A DNA stretch of 64,000 bases. Origin: Ligustrum vulgare. Taxonomy: Eukaryota > Streptophyta > Magnoliopsida > Lamiales > Oleaceae. Under the pieces are notes generated by a model. It did not search any database. It was not told the DNA's origin and worked only from the letters and a program-made list of their open reading frames with translations. This document shows, in pieces, positions 22,330 to 33,424 of this stretch (the first letter of the stretch is position 1; the number at the start of each line of letters is the position of its first letter). The translations under genes and the position numbers were made by a program. The stretch spans positions 22,450,139-22,514,138 of the forward strand of contig OY743168.1 in the NCBI GenBank assembly GCA_963555705.1, in the 5' to 3' direction.

Positions 22330-23313
22330 ATGTCCAATTCTCATGAAAACGCCAAAGATCGTATGTGGAGATTTTTGAATGAAGCTTTGGATATGTTGGA
22401 TAAATTAGATGAAAGGGAAGGGAAATTGAAAAATGGGCGATCTCAAGCAAATCGTAGTGATTATAGGCGTGATCCTAAACCTAGGGATGGAATCGGGGTT
22501 AAGAGAGGAGCTGAGATTGATCCAAAAGCAATTTTGAAATTTCAAAAAGAAATTTATGAGGAAAGATTGAGGTGTGAACGGGAGGCAGAAAGAAAATATT
22601 TGGCTAAATTACAAAGGAAGGAGGAGAAACGAAAGGCGGTAATTAGATGGTTAGAAGAGAGTGAAAATCATGTTGAGCCTCGGGATATGAAAGTTGAAAA
22701 GAAGGAGGGAGGCTTAAGGCATGAATTAGTTGAAGAGACCCCGAACTTTGTGGTAGGAGTTGAAAACGTGGAGTTGTGTGAATAAACTCCAAAATATGAT
22801 GATGAATTAGAAGTTGGGGTAGAAGTTCAAATTTTGAGTTTTGAATTGGTAGATCCACATTTGAATACCATTGGGGGAGTGCATGAAATTAGTGATAAAA
22901 ATCTGGAGGTCGGAGATGTGGTTGAGTTTAAAGATAAAAAAATCGAACAAGAAATTGCAAAGGAGGAAAGAGGCGAAGAGAAGAGCCTCGTGGTTCAAGA
23001 AGTGGAGTTGGTGGTGGTTTGTCATGAATACAAGGATCCATACCTTGTACCTCATGAAGCTAACATGTCCCTCCCCATTTTGTTTAAATCTTTTTTGCAA
23101 GTTAATTATGTTTGGAAGCTTCAACCACACCGAAAATGGCAAAGGAAGTTCAAGCTCAATCTCTTCCATATTTGCCAATCAAAAGATTCCAATTTATTGA
23201 ACTCATGGCATGGAAGCAGAGATTTTCCGTTTGATCCAGGAGGTAAAGTGAAACACCGGGAACAAAGCTATGATTCGGGACGAATCATCCTAAAGAAGGA
23301 GGGTATGATGTGA
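22330..23313 (+). CDS. NA-3 internal ORF, unknown protein, one in-frame stop
   Basis: From MSNSHENAKDRMWRFLNEAL the frame runs 151 codons to a TAA at 22785, then continues open to a TGA at 23311-23313, which lies inside the first bases of the 3' LTR (about 326 codons in all). The N-terminal half is highly charged and helical-looking (EIYEERLRCEREAERKYLAK). The middle is Glu/Val-rich. The end has Trp-rich and Gly/Asp segments (KLQPHRKWQRKF, NSWHGSRDFPFDPGGKVKH). I see no zinc knuckle, protease motif or RT motif, and no resemblance to the gag proteins in this window. It may bind element RNA or be a captured host gene. The function is unknown. Confidence 0.55.
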
Positions 23314-24099
23314 TCCAGACCCTCGACAATAGGAGTCATAGCAGGCTTGACGGGAAAATTTAAATATTCAGGCCAAAACAAGAATTCAGCAGGTTCGACG
23401 AGCTTTGAAGATCAAACCGTATCGAAAAGAACCGAAAATTGAATCACGGCCGTGGATTGGTCACGACCGTAACTTTTGAAGATCACGGCCGTAATGTCAA
23501 GGATCACGGTCGTAACCTATTCTCTGCCTAATTCATAACTGGATAAAAAAAGACTTAATTCAAATACACAATTCACGGCCGTAAATGAAGACCCTCACGG
23601 TCGTAAGACAGATTCTGAACGTGCGCCGCTGATAGAGTTTAAGGATTTTTCATTATTTTATTTCCTTATCAGTTTTAGCTATTTTAGGTTAGTTAGAATT
23701 CTATTTTGAGTAAATTAGCGATTAGGGTTTTATTTTGCTTATTTATACGCCTTTTTGATTCATTGTAAATTAAGACTTTGATGATTAAATAAAACAGAGA
23801 TTGAATGTTTTTCAATTGTTTAATGTGTGGATTCACATTACAAACCCAAACTTATCAAGATTGATTATCTTGTGGCGTTCATCCCGAATTTATCAAATAT
23901 TCTAGAGAATATTTGTGGCGTTCAAATCAGAGACTTATCAAGGAGATTGGGAAAATCCTTGCGGTGTTTCGAAAGTCGTGGTTCTTTATTCCGCATCTTC
24001 GAGCCATCGCGTCGTGAATATCGGGTCATGACTCATCCGTCCAACCACAACCTGAGTTCGGAACTTTCCGGCGTTTCTTCCGCGCTTCGAACCTCATCA
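23306..24099 (+). repeat. 3' LTR of NA-3
   Basis: 794 bp, otherwise nearly identical to the 5' LTR. A segment of about 33 bp with two ACGGCCGTA units is missing after AAAAAAAGACTTA. Confidence 0.9.
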
Positions 24100-24593
24100 C
24101 CCTCTATTGATCTCACCCCTCTAGCCTTTTTCCACTCAATGACTTTCACCCAAATTGCTTCAAAGAACGAATCCGAACTCAAACAACTTTAAGCCCGAAT
24201 GATTCAAATCGAGTATGAGTGAGAATTTATGAACTTGTTGGAAAACTCGAAGAAGACCTTGAGAGAATGGAATTAGACTCTATAAAGGACTTGATACTTT
24301 TATGGGAACTAAGATTGATTCAAGAAGATAATTCTTGAAATCAAATAACAACTCTTTTTCTTGGACTTGATGAACTTTTCGTTTTTTTTTTTAATCTTTT
24401 TGAAAATTCAACTACGAGAATAAGGAAACAAATAAATTTTATTTGAATACCAAACGAAGGAAATAACGACTTTTGAAATTTTTTGTGACACTTTTTGGAT
24501 TAAAAACTCAAGAACTGAAAGAACACGAAAAACAAGATTTAAGAAAACTTAAGAAAACAAAACAAAGATATAACTTTGATTTTTGAAGCCTAA

Positions 24594-24605
24594 GCTCTGA
24601 TACCA
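24594..24605 (-). other. Primer-binding site of Gyp-2 (initiator Met tRNA)
   Basis: The minus strand reads TGGTATCAGAGC two bases from the LTR end. Confidence 0.9.
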
Positions 24606-24607
24606 AA

Positions 24608-25487
24608 TGATGCAAATCACGTAGGAATTGTAGCTACGCAACCCGCAAAATATTGAAATCGACCCAAGAACGCCAAGAACCACGATTTATGGATCCAATT
24701 AAAATTAATTGAACCAAGCAACCAATACAATCACAGGGATATATTGACCTCTTGATCACAAGCAATATTAATTCTCACCGAGATTTGAACAAACAAGAAT
24801 AACTCGCAAGTTCGAATTTTATTCAATGAAGAATAAGGTTGTTGAAAGCAAAATAGTCTCTCAATAATAATATCAAAGTTGTTTGCATAATAATGAAAAT
24901 TACATCCCTATAAATATGGTCAAAACCTGGCTTAAGAGTTTTAATTATATTAGGAAAGAAATTGCTAAAAATAAGGAAAGAAATAAAAATATAAAATTAC
25001 GCATATTGACATTTACGGCCGTGACTACTTCCTTTACAGCCGTAACTTGGTTACTGATTCACACTTACGGCCGTGACACCATGACTTACGACCGTAAGTC
25101 CAAAATTTCCAAAACTCAGTTTTTGAGCAGTGACTCCATTACAGCCGTGACCCTCAGCACTTACGGTCGTAATCCCTTATTTCTCGCAATATCAATTTCA
25201 GCAGTGAACTCGTTACGGCCGTAAGAAATATATGTTATGGCCGTAGCTTGGAAATTTCCAAATTTTCTTTGACGGCTTGAATGAGGTTGATCCACTCGTC
25301 GTTTTGGCTCGGTCCCAACATGAAACTTGTTTCTTTTGATGACACAAATATTGTTTTTGCCATTGTTTCTTGTACTAGTTTGTCCATTGCTTCATTGGCC
25401 CTCTTCGTTTGCAATCGAGTCATTGATTCTCCTTTGATCGTCAACGACTCTTTGTGCGGACTTGTATTCGTGGTCTGGATCACATCA
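24608..25487 (-). repeat. 5' LTR of Gyp-2
   Basis: On the minus strand it begins TGATGTGATCCAGACC and ends GATTTGCATCA (880 bp). The first 11 bases and the CATCA end match the NA-3 LTRs, while most of the body differs. Between 25010 and 25250 it carries about eight ACGGCCGTAA-type palindromes. The outer flank is ATGCT (25488-25492); the mate duplication is lost. Confidence 0.8.
25235..25486 (-). other. C-terminal tail of Gyp-2 pol encoded within the LTR
   Basis: From the very start of the LTR one frame is open for about 84 codons: DVIQTTN, then KGESMTRLQTKRANEAMDKL. This resembles the basic 'TR-x-x-x-KR/KK' tail after integrase in many plant Ty3/gypsy polyproteins. In a complete element pol would therefore read through the PPT into U3 of the 3' LTR, and the copy seen here is its duplicate in the 5' LTR. 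There is no ATG at its start, as expected for a read-through tail. Confidence 0.55.
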
Positions 25488-25766
25488 ATGCTTTTATGCT
25501 ATTACCTCCAAAAATGTTGTTTTGATGGATAATATGCATGATGATACTTTCGTTTAGTCATAAACTGCATTGTAGATAATCTTGGACGTTACAGAAGAAG
25601 CGAGATATTCTGTATCAATTATATTTGAATTTGATTTTTTTAAAATTTTTGGTGATATTTCTCTGAATATTTTTATTTTTGATGACATATATCATAAATT
25701 AATTTTTTGGGTGTTAAATGTCAAATGCCATCGATTTAACATGATTGTTGGACTAATTTTCTCTTT

Positions 25767-26070
25767 ATAAACTGATTTATTTATGATTTTGAGATAAAAA
25801 TTAGTTGTTGAAAATTGAAGAGAAAAAATGCGTGTGGTTAAAAAATCATTTAAAAAATTATATAGTATATAAATTAGTTGTGTTCGGCTGGAGTTTATAA
25901 TTTAAATTATAATGGGTACAATTTTCCAAATCACTTTTTAATTACACACATTTTTTCTCTCCAAATTTTTTACAACACATCTTGCCTAGAAAATCAAAAT
26001 AATACACACTATAATTCAAATTCTATTTATTTAAGCCACCAAACGGAGCCTAATTTATAAATCAGTTTAT
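25767..26070. mobile_element. Foldback MITE with perfect 14-bp ends
   Basis: ATAAACTGATTTAT at the left is exactly inverted at 26057-26070. The inner arms also pair (GAGAGAAAAAATGCGTGTGG against CACACATTTTTTCTCTCC). It belongs to the AAATCACTTTTTAA family. It ends about 360 bases before the MIC10 start codon, so it lies in the upstream flank of that gene. Confidence 0.75.
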
Positions 26071-26164
26071 TTTATTTATCAAACACTTATTGGATTGGCC
26101 AGCCCGGTTAAAAGAGAGGTCTGGTCTGACCCGACACTTGTGGATGACTGGACTAAGCCCAGTT

Positions 26165-26212
26165 CGGCACTGTTCAGTGGCCCATGTGGGCCCAGTGCTG
26201 AGATTGGGCCAA
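26165..26212 (+). promoter_or_regulatory. Site II-like cluster upstream of MIC10
   Basis: GTGGCCCATGTGGGCCCAG and TTGGGCC give several TGGGCC/GGCCCA cores within 50 bases, about 220-265 bases before the start codon. TCP-bound site II elements are typical of plant genes for mitochondrial and ribosomal proteins. The role is inferred from motif and position. Confidence 0.5.
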
Positions 26213-26429
26213 AGTAAGCACCTAGTAGAGTTCGAGAGTTGAGTCTTGAGATTGCCCCTGGCCTGCTTCCGGTCTATAACTTGGGCTTGGCAAAAGGGTA
26301 TCTATCGACCCGAATAGACAAGATCGAAACTTAGGGGTGAAAATCAAAACAAAAATCAGCAAATCAAACAAGACGAAGAAGAGAACATTTAGAGAGCGAA
26401 AAAGGTGAAAAGAAATTTGACTATAGCAA

Positions 26430-29400
26430 ATGGCTGAGGAAAACAAAGCGAAGATTCCACCACAGTACGATTTGAATGCCAAGTGGGATGCCTGTCTCGA
26501 TTTGGGCGTCCGCCGATTCGTTTATTCTTCCTTCACCGGTGCCTTCGCCGGCCTCCTCCTCTTCCGTGAGTTTCCCCCCTCATTTTGTTATACCTTTTTC
26601 GGTTTCTTTTAATTGGTTTTTGTGTGTGTGAGATACAAGTAATTGGTTAGTTTGTGGATTTTTTTATTTCTTATTATTATTTGTTTACTTTGCAGAAATA
26701 CTGTGATTTTATGAACACATTGATGGGAAATGTAAAAATCTAGAATAAGAAATTACGATGCTGTGATTTTATTCATAAATTTTCTTTGTAGATTTGTAAT
26801 TGCTTTTATTGTATGTATAAAACTGGTATTGAACTTATGGAATTAGTTATAGTGATATTACTGCCTGATGTGTTGACTGTTGTAGGTGGATGGCAAATTT
26901 ACCCTCGGAAATTTGAGTTAAGAATTTGTATTATATGAATAAAAAAGGATGCAAAGATGCAGGCTCACATTTTTATATTAAGGCCCTGTTTGGTGTGGAT
27001 TAAAATCAAAATTTGTAGTTGAAAAGTCGTTGGTCAAATGAAATGTGTGATTAAAATTAATTGTTGACATTAACTTAGATTTTAATTCACACCAAACATG
27101 GGCTAAGAAAGGAGCATATAAATATAAATGAAGGATAAGATAGCACTAGTTTTTACTCTTTATTGATGAGCCGTTATGTTTGACACATTAAAGATGATGA
27201 ATAAGAACACATAAATATCTTTTTTTTGCCATGATTTCCTTGTGTCGTGCTCTAGTTTTGTATATTAATAGCATTAACTTTGTTTCCTGGGATAAAGAAG
27301 CATGGTTGGTGAAAACTCTCTAGTCTTTCATTTAAAGAGTGGTGTTTTGAGTTTTGACAGTGTTAAAAAACTACATTCAAGCTCCAAATGGAAATTAACT
27401 CTTGGAGTGACATCTCCAACAATATATTAGATTGTGACTCATCATCGAGTAAAAAGCTAAGTACCGTACCACCAAGGAACATTTATGAACACAAAACCCC
27501 AGACAATCACTTAAGTTAAGGCCAACCCATTAAATTGGACCAGATCAACTCAAGGCAACCCATCTCTATAAATTGCCACAAAATATAAGCATTAGTTCAC
27601 CGTAATGTCTTTTTTTTTTTTTTTTTAATTTACAATCTTTGCATGCATACAGTAACACCCGATGTTGCTCGAACTCCTTTATTTTCAAAACCTAGTATGC
27701 TGGGACATGGTTAAAAAGACACAAAATTTTGACAAAAATGCATGGAAATGTCTTATAAACTTTAAATTATTTTAGAAATTTAGGTATTAGTAATAGTAGA
27801 TGTATTTCTTGGATATATGAATGATTATCATTTGATTTAAATGATATAAAGTATCATCTTTTGGTTAAAAAGATCCGAGAATGATCCCATGTCCATGTCC
27901 CATACTCGAGTGTTCGACACGGGTACTTCTTCGAAAGTGAAGAGTTCGAGTAACATAGGTAACACCACAAAGATACCACAAAAATACACACACAAACTAC
28001 TTGGTGTCTGGTGGCAAAACTTTTACTACATTTTATATTTACTTCAAATGAATTAAATTCAACATCCGTTCACCTAAATGCCTAAACAAACACAAACAAA
28101 CAAGAGCAATATACTTGCTGCCTTTTTTTTTTTTCCTTTTTGAAAATCAAGTTTGTTTGGGAAAATCAGCAAAATGGTTGATCATAGCTCGATTATTTTT
28201 TTTTAATTTTTTTTTTGAGCAATATATTTGAAGACCTTATTTTTGAAAGATTGTTAGTTTTGTTTGTTTCATTTAGTATGTTTAGAAGTTATAATTTTGC
28301 TGTGTATTACATTTCTCGTAGCCATAAATGATGATTGTTTGCAATGTAGTATGTATGTACCATCTACCATGATAGGTGGAGCTACATTCTGGAATAATAC
28401 TTATCCTGATTGAACTGTCCTGGTTACACTTATATGTATATAGAATAGAAACAATTCTCACTTCTTCCTCGGTTTGAAAATAATTCTTTTAATTTCATAA
28501 TTAAGTACTTTCTAAGCTTCCTTAATCTACTTTTTTAAAAAAAATACAAATAAAATATGTGATGCTTCATGTAATGAAGGAAAACCCTTGAAAAACTCTT
28601 CACAAAGATAAAATCCCTGGGTAAATGTGCCAGTAAAATCCACTGGGAAAAATAATCAGACACCACTAAACATTAGTAGACTCTGACACCACAACCTTTA
28701 AATTATTGAAGAACTCTTCGATTGTACCTCCAGTACTTTTCAGAATGTTTGTACTATCTTTTCCTCCACGTGGATAACCAAGAATGAACCTCGTTCTTCT
28801 TCAACTGGAACCTTTCCCCAACTCCAGAACTCTGAAGGCTTGTTTGTAAAGGATATTGGATTTTGTGTTTTATGATTAACAATAATCTTCAATTAACAGT
28901 CAAGAAATTTTGGTGATTGATCTTGAATATTTAAGGAATGGATCAAGATGTTCACATGATGCATCTCTATCAAATATAATGATCAATCACACCTAAAAAT
29001 GAAATAGGGTTGGGTATTTGTAATACGAAGTGTTTGAAATTGTTTAGAATTGTAAAAACCACAAAACATCTGTTTAGATTTTATGAGTGTCACTATCTTA
29101 ATCATATATTATTCTCAATATTTGATTAAGGCGATTTAAAGTGCATTGAAAAACTAACTCAAAGGTCTACAATTCTTGTAGAAATAATATTTTTCCAATT
29201 CGAATGTTTGCTATGCGAAAATCAATTCTCAAATTCTGACTAAAAATATGGACCTTAATCCTTACAGGTTTTTGATTCTCATTTGACTTTTAATTGTATC
29301 CCACGTCTTCTTGAATACTACTTTGATATTCTTTAGCCCAAATACTCAACTAACTCAATTATAACACTTTGACTCTAATTATGACTTTACAAATGATTCA

Positions 29401-31376
29401 TTTTGTTCACGGGATTGCCAATTACGTCAAAACCAAAAAAATTTCATTTTACCTAATATGGAGATAAGAGAACTGTTTTTATCATTTTATGTTCTTTTTT
29501 AAAGCTTATTATTATTTTATTTATTTATTTATTTTTACTGTTAACTTGGTTTGTTGGACTGATCATTTATATTGATTGATGTGCCAGGGAGTCCAGTTAC
29601 ACGCTGGGCATCAGTAGCTTTTGGTGCTGGAGTGGGTATTGGATCTGCATACACAGAATGCTCTCAGAAGTTTGATGGATCTCCATCAAAATTGTCTCCT
29701 AACGTTTCTGACGCCCCAGTTTCTAAGGTAAGTTGTCTTTAATTATCAAAATGAAAAATTAAAAGGAGATTTCTACTTTCAATTTAAAATATGACTGGTT
29801 AGTCATTAAAATTTATATTTCCACTTCAAATTATGACTGGCAGTAATCAAATGTATTATATCCATCTAATCTTTGGTATTTCTTAAATGCCTGATGTTAC
29901 TTGTTAGCTTATATCTCTTTAATTTTAAGTACTATTGCAGTGAAAAATCCTTTACCTAACCCCCATTTCTTAGAAAGAGCAAGCTAACAACGCTGTTTCA
30001 GAATAAAGAACTTGGTCAATTTAATAGGTTTTCATGCTCGCTAGTAATTAGTCTTGTAGAGATTTTTCTACTTTGTACAATTTAGAGCTTTAGGGTATTA
30101 CTTTATATTGTGGGTGAATGATGAAGATGTAGTTTTCAGTGTTGGCATCACAATGCTATTATATACACATTTTGAGTTGATAGAAGGATGTGAGAAATGT
30201 TCAAGTGGTTGTGTGCATATCCGCAGTCTTTGTTGATTAAAATCAGATTTTTAGTAGGTTTTGATAAAAGTTGATGAAATGTATGATTGAAAAGTTGTGG
30301 CTCAATAAAATGTGTGGTTAAAATTAATTTGTTGACTTTGAGTTAGATTAAAATCTGATTTCAAATAGGGGCATAGATTTTTATTTTATTTTTTAAATTA
30401 TCTTCGAGAAGTCATTAATTGAGAGTTATCAGTAGCGTTTAGGTTGAGTTAAGATCGATAAATCATAAATTGCTTAGGTGTTAATTTGGTGACATGTCAA
30501 CGATTTAATTGGGGGATAGCTATGGGACCGACTTTTTGGAGACAATAGATCTACTTTCTCATATTCTTGTGTGGGTCTTCATCTAAGAAATTTCCTTGAA
30601 TAAATCATATGCTTCAATGCCCCTATGAGTGACTTCTGTTATCACGTGCTCCTGGATCCTTGTCTCTTTTTTTATTCTCCTACATCTTCAATGTGCATGT
30701 GTGCTTTTTGAATTAATTTTCGTTTGAGAATAGTGAGAAATCTAGCATTTTCTAGTATTTGTCGGTGTGGTCAATCATCAATTTATATTTGTCACCTTGT
30801 TTCACTTAGTTACTGTATTATTAAAGAGCAAAATGAAAGCAAAGCATTTGTTCTACTTTCACTAGACCCATTTGAACGTGATAATAATTAAGTGGTAAAA
30901 AATATTGTTGTTTATAAACAAGGAATGTGATATTTTTGAGGTAGCATAAGTGGTTGAAAAGTGACTTGGGGAAGATGTACGTGGTTAAAAAGTGATTTGG
31001 AAAATATATTGTTTATAAATAAGTTTATCAAACGGAGACTTGGGAAGATGTACGTGGTTAAAAAGTGATTTGAAAAATATATTGTTTATAAATAAGTTTA
31101 TCAAACGGATGCTAAGTGGCTAACACACTGAAGATTTTCATGGTTGAGTTTTTTTGTTTCACCTTTTGGTTGTTTATTTCGTGGCTTCTAGTTTCTAATA
31201 CATGTTTGCAAAGGTTTCAATATTCCAGTATTGTTATTCTGCAATTGGCTATATTTGTGCTGTTTCATTTCATGGGTTCCGTGTACAATAAAATGGTTTT
31301 GCTTAATATGTTATTGTTCTTAAGGCTGCATATGTAAGTATTTATTTTGATTTTTTTCCAGGATGAGCAGGACTGA
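26430..31376 (+). CDS. MIC10: MICOS complex subunit Mic10-like protein, three exons
   Basis: The exons are 26430-26565, 29588-29727 and 31362-31376, all with GT-AG borders; joined they encode 96 residues. The product starts MAEENKAKIPPQYDLNAKWD and has two short membrane segments, each with a Gly motif (TGAFAGLLLF and VAFGAGVGIGSAY). It ends in a hydrophilic tail closing with DEQD. The paired Gly-rich transmembrane hairpin and the size are the hallmarks of Mic10/MINOS1 (DUF543). Mic10 is an inner mitochondrial membrane protein that oligomerises to bend cristae junctions. The WDACLDLG N-terminus fits as well. Intron 1 (3.0 kb) and intron 2 (1.6 kb) contain MITEs. The last exon codes only four residues and the stop. 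The reading frame is unbroken, so it is probably functional. Confidence 0.9.
26982..27103. mobile_element. Tourist-like (PIF/Harbinger) MITE in MIC10 intron 1
   Basis: Ends GGCCCTGTTTGGTGTGG and CACACCAAACATGGGC are inverted, with TAA target duplications (26979-26981 and 27104-27106). It is 122 bp. A degenerate relative lies in intron 2 (30236-30373). Confidence 0.8.
27600..29500. other. MIC10 intron 1, remaining part without a recognised feature
   Basis: T-rich runs (27609-27627, 28126-28136, 28195-28215) and normal intron composition. A stretch at about 28610-28860 is less AT-rich and may be an old LTR or exon remnant, but no boundary or reading frame supports a call. Confidence 0.4.
30236..30373. 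mobile_element. Degenerate Tourist-like MITE in MIC10 intron 2
   Basis: It shares GTTGAAAAGTYGTGG, AAATGTGTG and TTAAAATTAATTTGTTGAC with the element at 26982-27103. The right end (GATTTCAAATAGGGGCA) is recognisable, the left end is worn. Confidence 0.55.
30903..31113. mobile_element. AAATCACTTTTTAA-family MITE with internal tandem duplication
   Basis: It contains GTGGTTAAAAAGTGATTTG in inverse orientation to the copies near 3690 and 53110 and ends ATCAAACGGATGCTAA. A 74-bp segment (30963-31036) is repeated next to itself (31037-31109). Confidence 0.6.
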
Positions 31377-32082
31377 AGTCGACATATTAATTACTTTTTT
31401 CCTTAACTCGAAGCTTTCCTTCCCATTTTCTTCTCTCCAAATGTATTGCCAAAGATTGTTTATTTGTTGGACTGCTATGTAGGTCGAGTTGAGTTGTTCT
31501 GCTACTAGCTCTACATGAAATTTAAGCACACAAAGTCAAAGGTAATAATCGCTTTTATTGCAGATTGGATAAATAGCTCTCTACCCTGTTTGTGCCTCAT
31601 GTTAACCTCCATGCTCAATACAATTTTTTAAAATGTAAATTTTCAGAATGAGTTAAAATTGAAAAAACTCGTTTGAGGGCCAAAATTATTTATTTATTTG
31701 GCATAATTATCTACTTGATCAAGTCCGGATTCCATCCTTAATACTGAAAATGATTTATTAATAAGATCGATCATATAGAAAAGTTGGAACAGTAATGTCA
31801 GAAAATTTTAAATTGGTCGATAATTATTAATTATGAAACTATGCTAGACAAAAATAAGCACGTTTTCAAATAAAATCTTCAAAGAAATCTTATTTGTTCA
31901 CATTTTGGTCTTTCCCAAGTAATTCCCAACTCCTGGCTATAATAGAGCACGATCAAAATACAAATGAATCATGCCTTGCCCTCAGAACACGTGAAATTAC
32001 CTTGAACGATATATTTAGAGGTGTCAAAATGTGTTTGATCATTATAATTAATTTTGAAATCACGGTTCAAGTTTAATGGAGA
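31377..32082. other. 3' flank of MIC10, no further gene
   Basis: This should contain the 3' UTR (AT-rich, about 31377-31630). After that I see no coding frame or repeat boundary until the MITE at 32083. Confidence 0.5.
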
Positions 32083-32199
32083 TAGGGATGACAATAGAAC
32101 GAGGAATTTTCGAACCCGATAGGGATTCACCTCGAACGGGGTGGCGAATCCTGACAATGGATGGGGTGGGGACGGGAAAGAAAAAGTATCCTTGATTAT

Positions 32200-32712
32200 T
32201 AGGGGTGGGCATGTATTGAATTCGGTTGGGTTGATTTTTTGCTCAACCCAACCAGAACCTTACTCACTATGGTCGGGTTGATAAAAAATCAATCTAATTC
32301 AAGCAAGAGTTCAAACTCAATCCAAATCAACACAATCAAGTTTTGATTGAGTTGCGAAGTTTGAGTTTTGGTCCAATTAGTAAAAAAATTTGAAAATTAA
32401 AAAATTAAGTCCACAAATAAACTATTAACTCAAATCAATTATGTATAATACAATAAGCTCAAATATAATAAACTTGTTAATAAAACTAAAATATGTTCAA
32501 ACCATATTTGAATTTTATCCAAATTAAATATGGGCTTGAGATTCTTGAAATTTAAATGGTCTAATATTTTAAAAAATTTTATTGGGTTTGGTTGGATCGA
32601 GTTGGGTTGGGTTACCAACTCAACCCGATCAATATTTTTTTTTGTAGAACCCGAACCCAAACCGATCGGGATGAGTTGGGTTGGACGGTTTTGATGGGTT
32701 AATGCCCACCTT
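32200..32712. mobile_element. MITE nested in hAT MITE copy A
   Basis: Ends TAGGGGTGGGCA and TGCCCACCTT are inverted. Subterminal Asn/Gln-poor GGTTGGGTTGA and TCAACCCAACC motifs repeat in both orientations. Copy B (39827-40458) lacks this segment at the corresponding place, which supports an insertion. I could not fix the target duplication. Confidence 0.7.
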
Positions 32713-33090
32713 GAAGGATTGCTATCAAATTCTCATTCCCGTCCCGAAACCATCCACGATTAATAAGTTCAATTAAAAAAAAATCAAACAAATTAAAATT
32801 ACCATAAACCACATGATGTCCAAATATATAATTTTAAAATCAAGTCTTACATTTCAACTCTATACTACTTTTCATCTTTCACTTTCAAGTTACATCACAT
32901 TTTCTCCAAATATATTTCTTAACATAATTAAACTTGTACTACTATATGAATGTTATTATGAGTTTTTTTTATTAATGTTAATAATTATTTAGAGCTATTA
33001 AATGAGAATTTTGTAAAATAATCATACTTTAAGAAAAAAATTGTATAACTTGAATATTAGATAACCATTATAAAAAGATATTAATGGACA

Positions 33091-33114
33091 ATAATAATAA
33101 TAATAATAATAATA
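33091..33114 (+). repeat. (AAT)n microsatellite
   Basis: About eight units inside hAT MITE copy A. Confidence 0.9.
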
Positions 33115-33424
33115 AATGGGAATGTAAATGGAGATTATGGATGTCCCCGTCCCGTTGTCATTTCTAAATGGAGAGACGTGCTGGACTCACGTGTGATAAT
33201 TTATTGTTGTAATTTAATGGGCAAATTAGGAGCATTTTGGATAATAATAACTTTGAGTGCGGTTTTTTTAATATTTTTGTCAATTTTCTAATAATTGTCA
33301 TATGTCAATTTTCTAATAATTGTCATTTCATTTTTTTAAAAAAAGTGACAAGATTTCACTTATTAAAGAAAAAGTGATACTATTACTTTTTATCACTTTT
33401 TTTAACTATGTATCTTTTTAGTTG

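Larger units (their letters stand above)
21074..24099 (+). mobile_element. NA-3: complete non-autonomous LTR retrotransposon
   Basis: Two LTRs (21074-21901 and 23306-24099) begin TGATGTGATCC and end CCTCATCA. They are flanked by identical 5-bp duplications CCCTC (21069-21073 and 24100-24104), so the insertion is intact. Inside are a PBS for initiator Met tRNA, one long reading frame (22330-23313) without protease, RT or integrase, and a purine-rich tract (AAAGAAGGAGGG) before the 3' LTR. The 3-kb size with no pol means it must be mobilised in trans. It sits in the 5' leader of Gyp-2, in opposite orientation. Confidence 0.9.
16643..25487 (-). mobile_element. Gyp-2: autonomous-type Ty3/gypsy element, 3' end lost, nested insertions
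   Basis: On the minus strand the order is 5' LTR (25487-24608), PBS, leader interrupted by NA-3, gag, protease, RT, RNase H and integrase. It is cut at 16643 by Tekay-1. The 3' part (integrase C-terminus and 3' LTR) is not found left of Tekay-1, so it was deleted with part of the Tekay-1 LTR. The domain order is Ty3/gypsy; the clade within it is uncertain. Every coding segment carries a stop or a shift. Confidence 0.85.
32083..33166. mobile_element. hAT-type MITE, copy A (with a second MITE inside)
   Basis: Ends TAGGGATGACAATAGAAC and GTCCCGTTGTCATTTCTA are inverted, and perfect 8-bp duplications AATGGAGA lie on both sides (32075-32082 and 33167-33174). An 8-bp duplication fits hAT. Subterminal regions are GC-rich, the centre AT-rich and non-coding. 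A related copy in opposite orientation lies at 39827-40458. Confidence 0.85.

Noticed and set aside
22807..23178. 123-codon minus-strand frame
   Set aside because: Antisense shadow of the NA-3 ORF.
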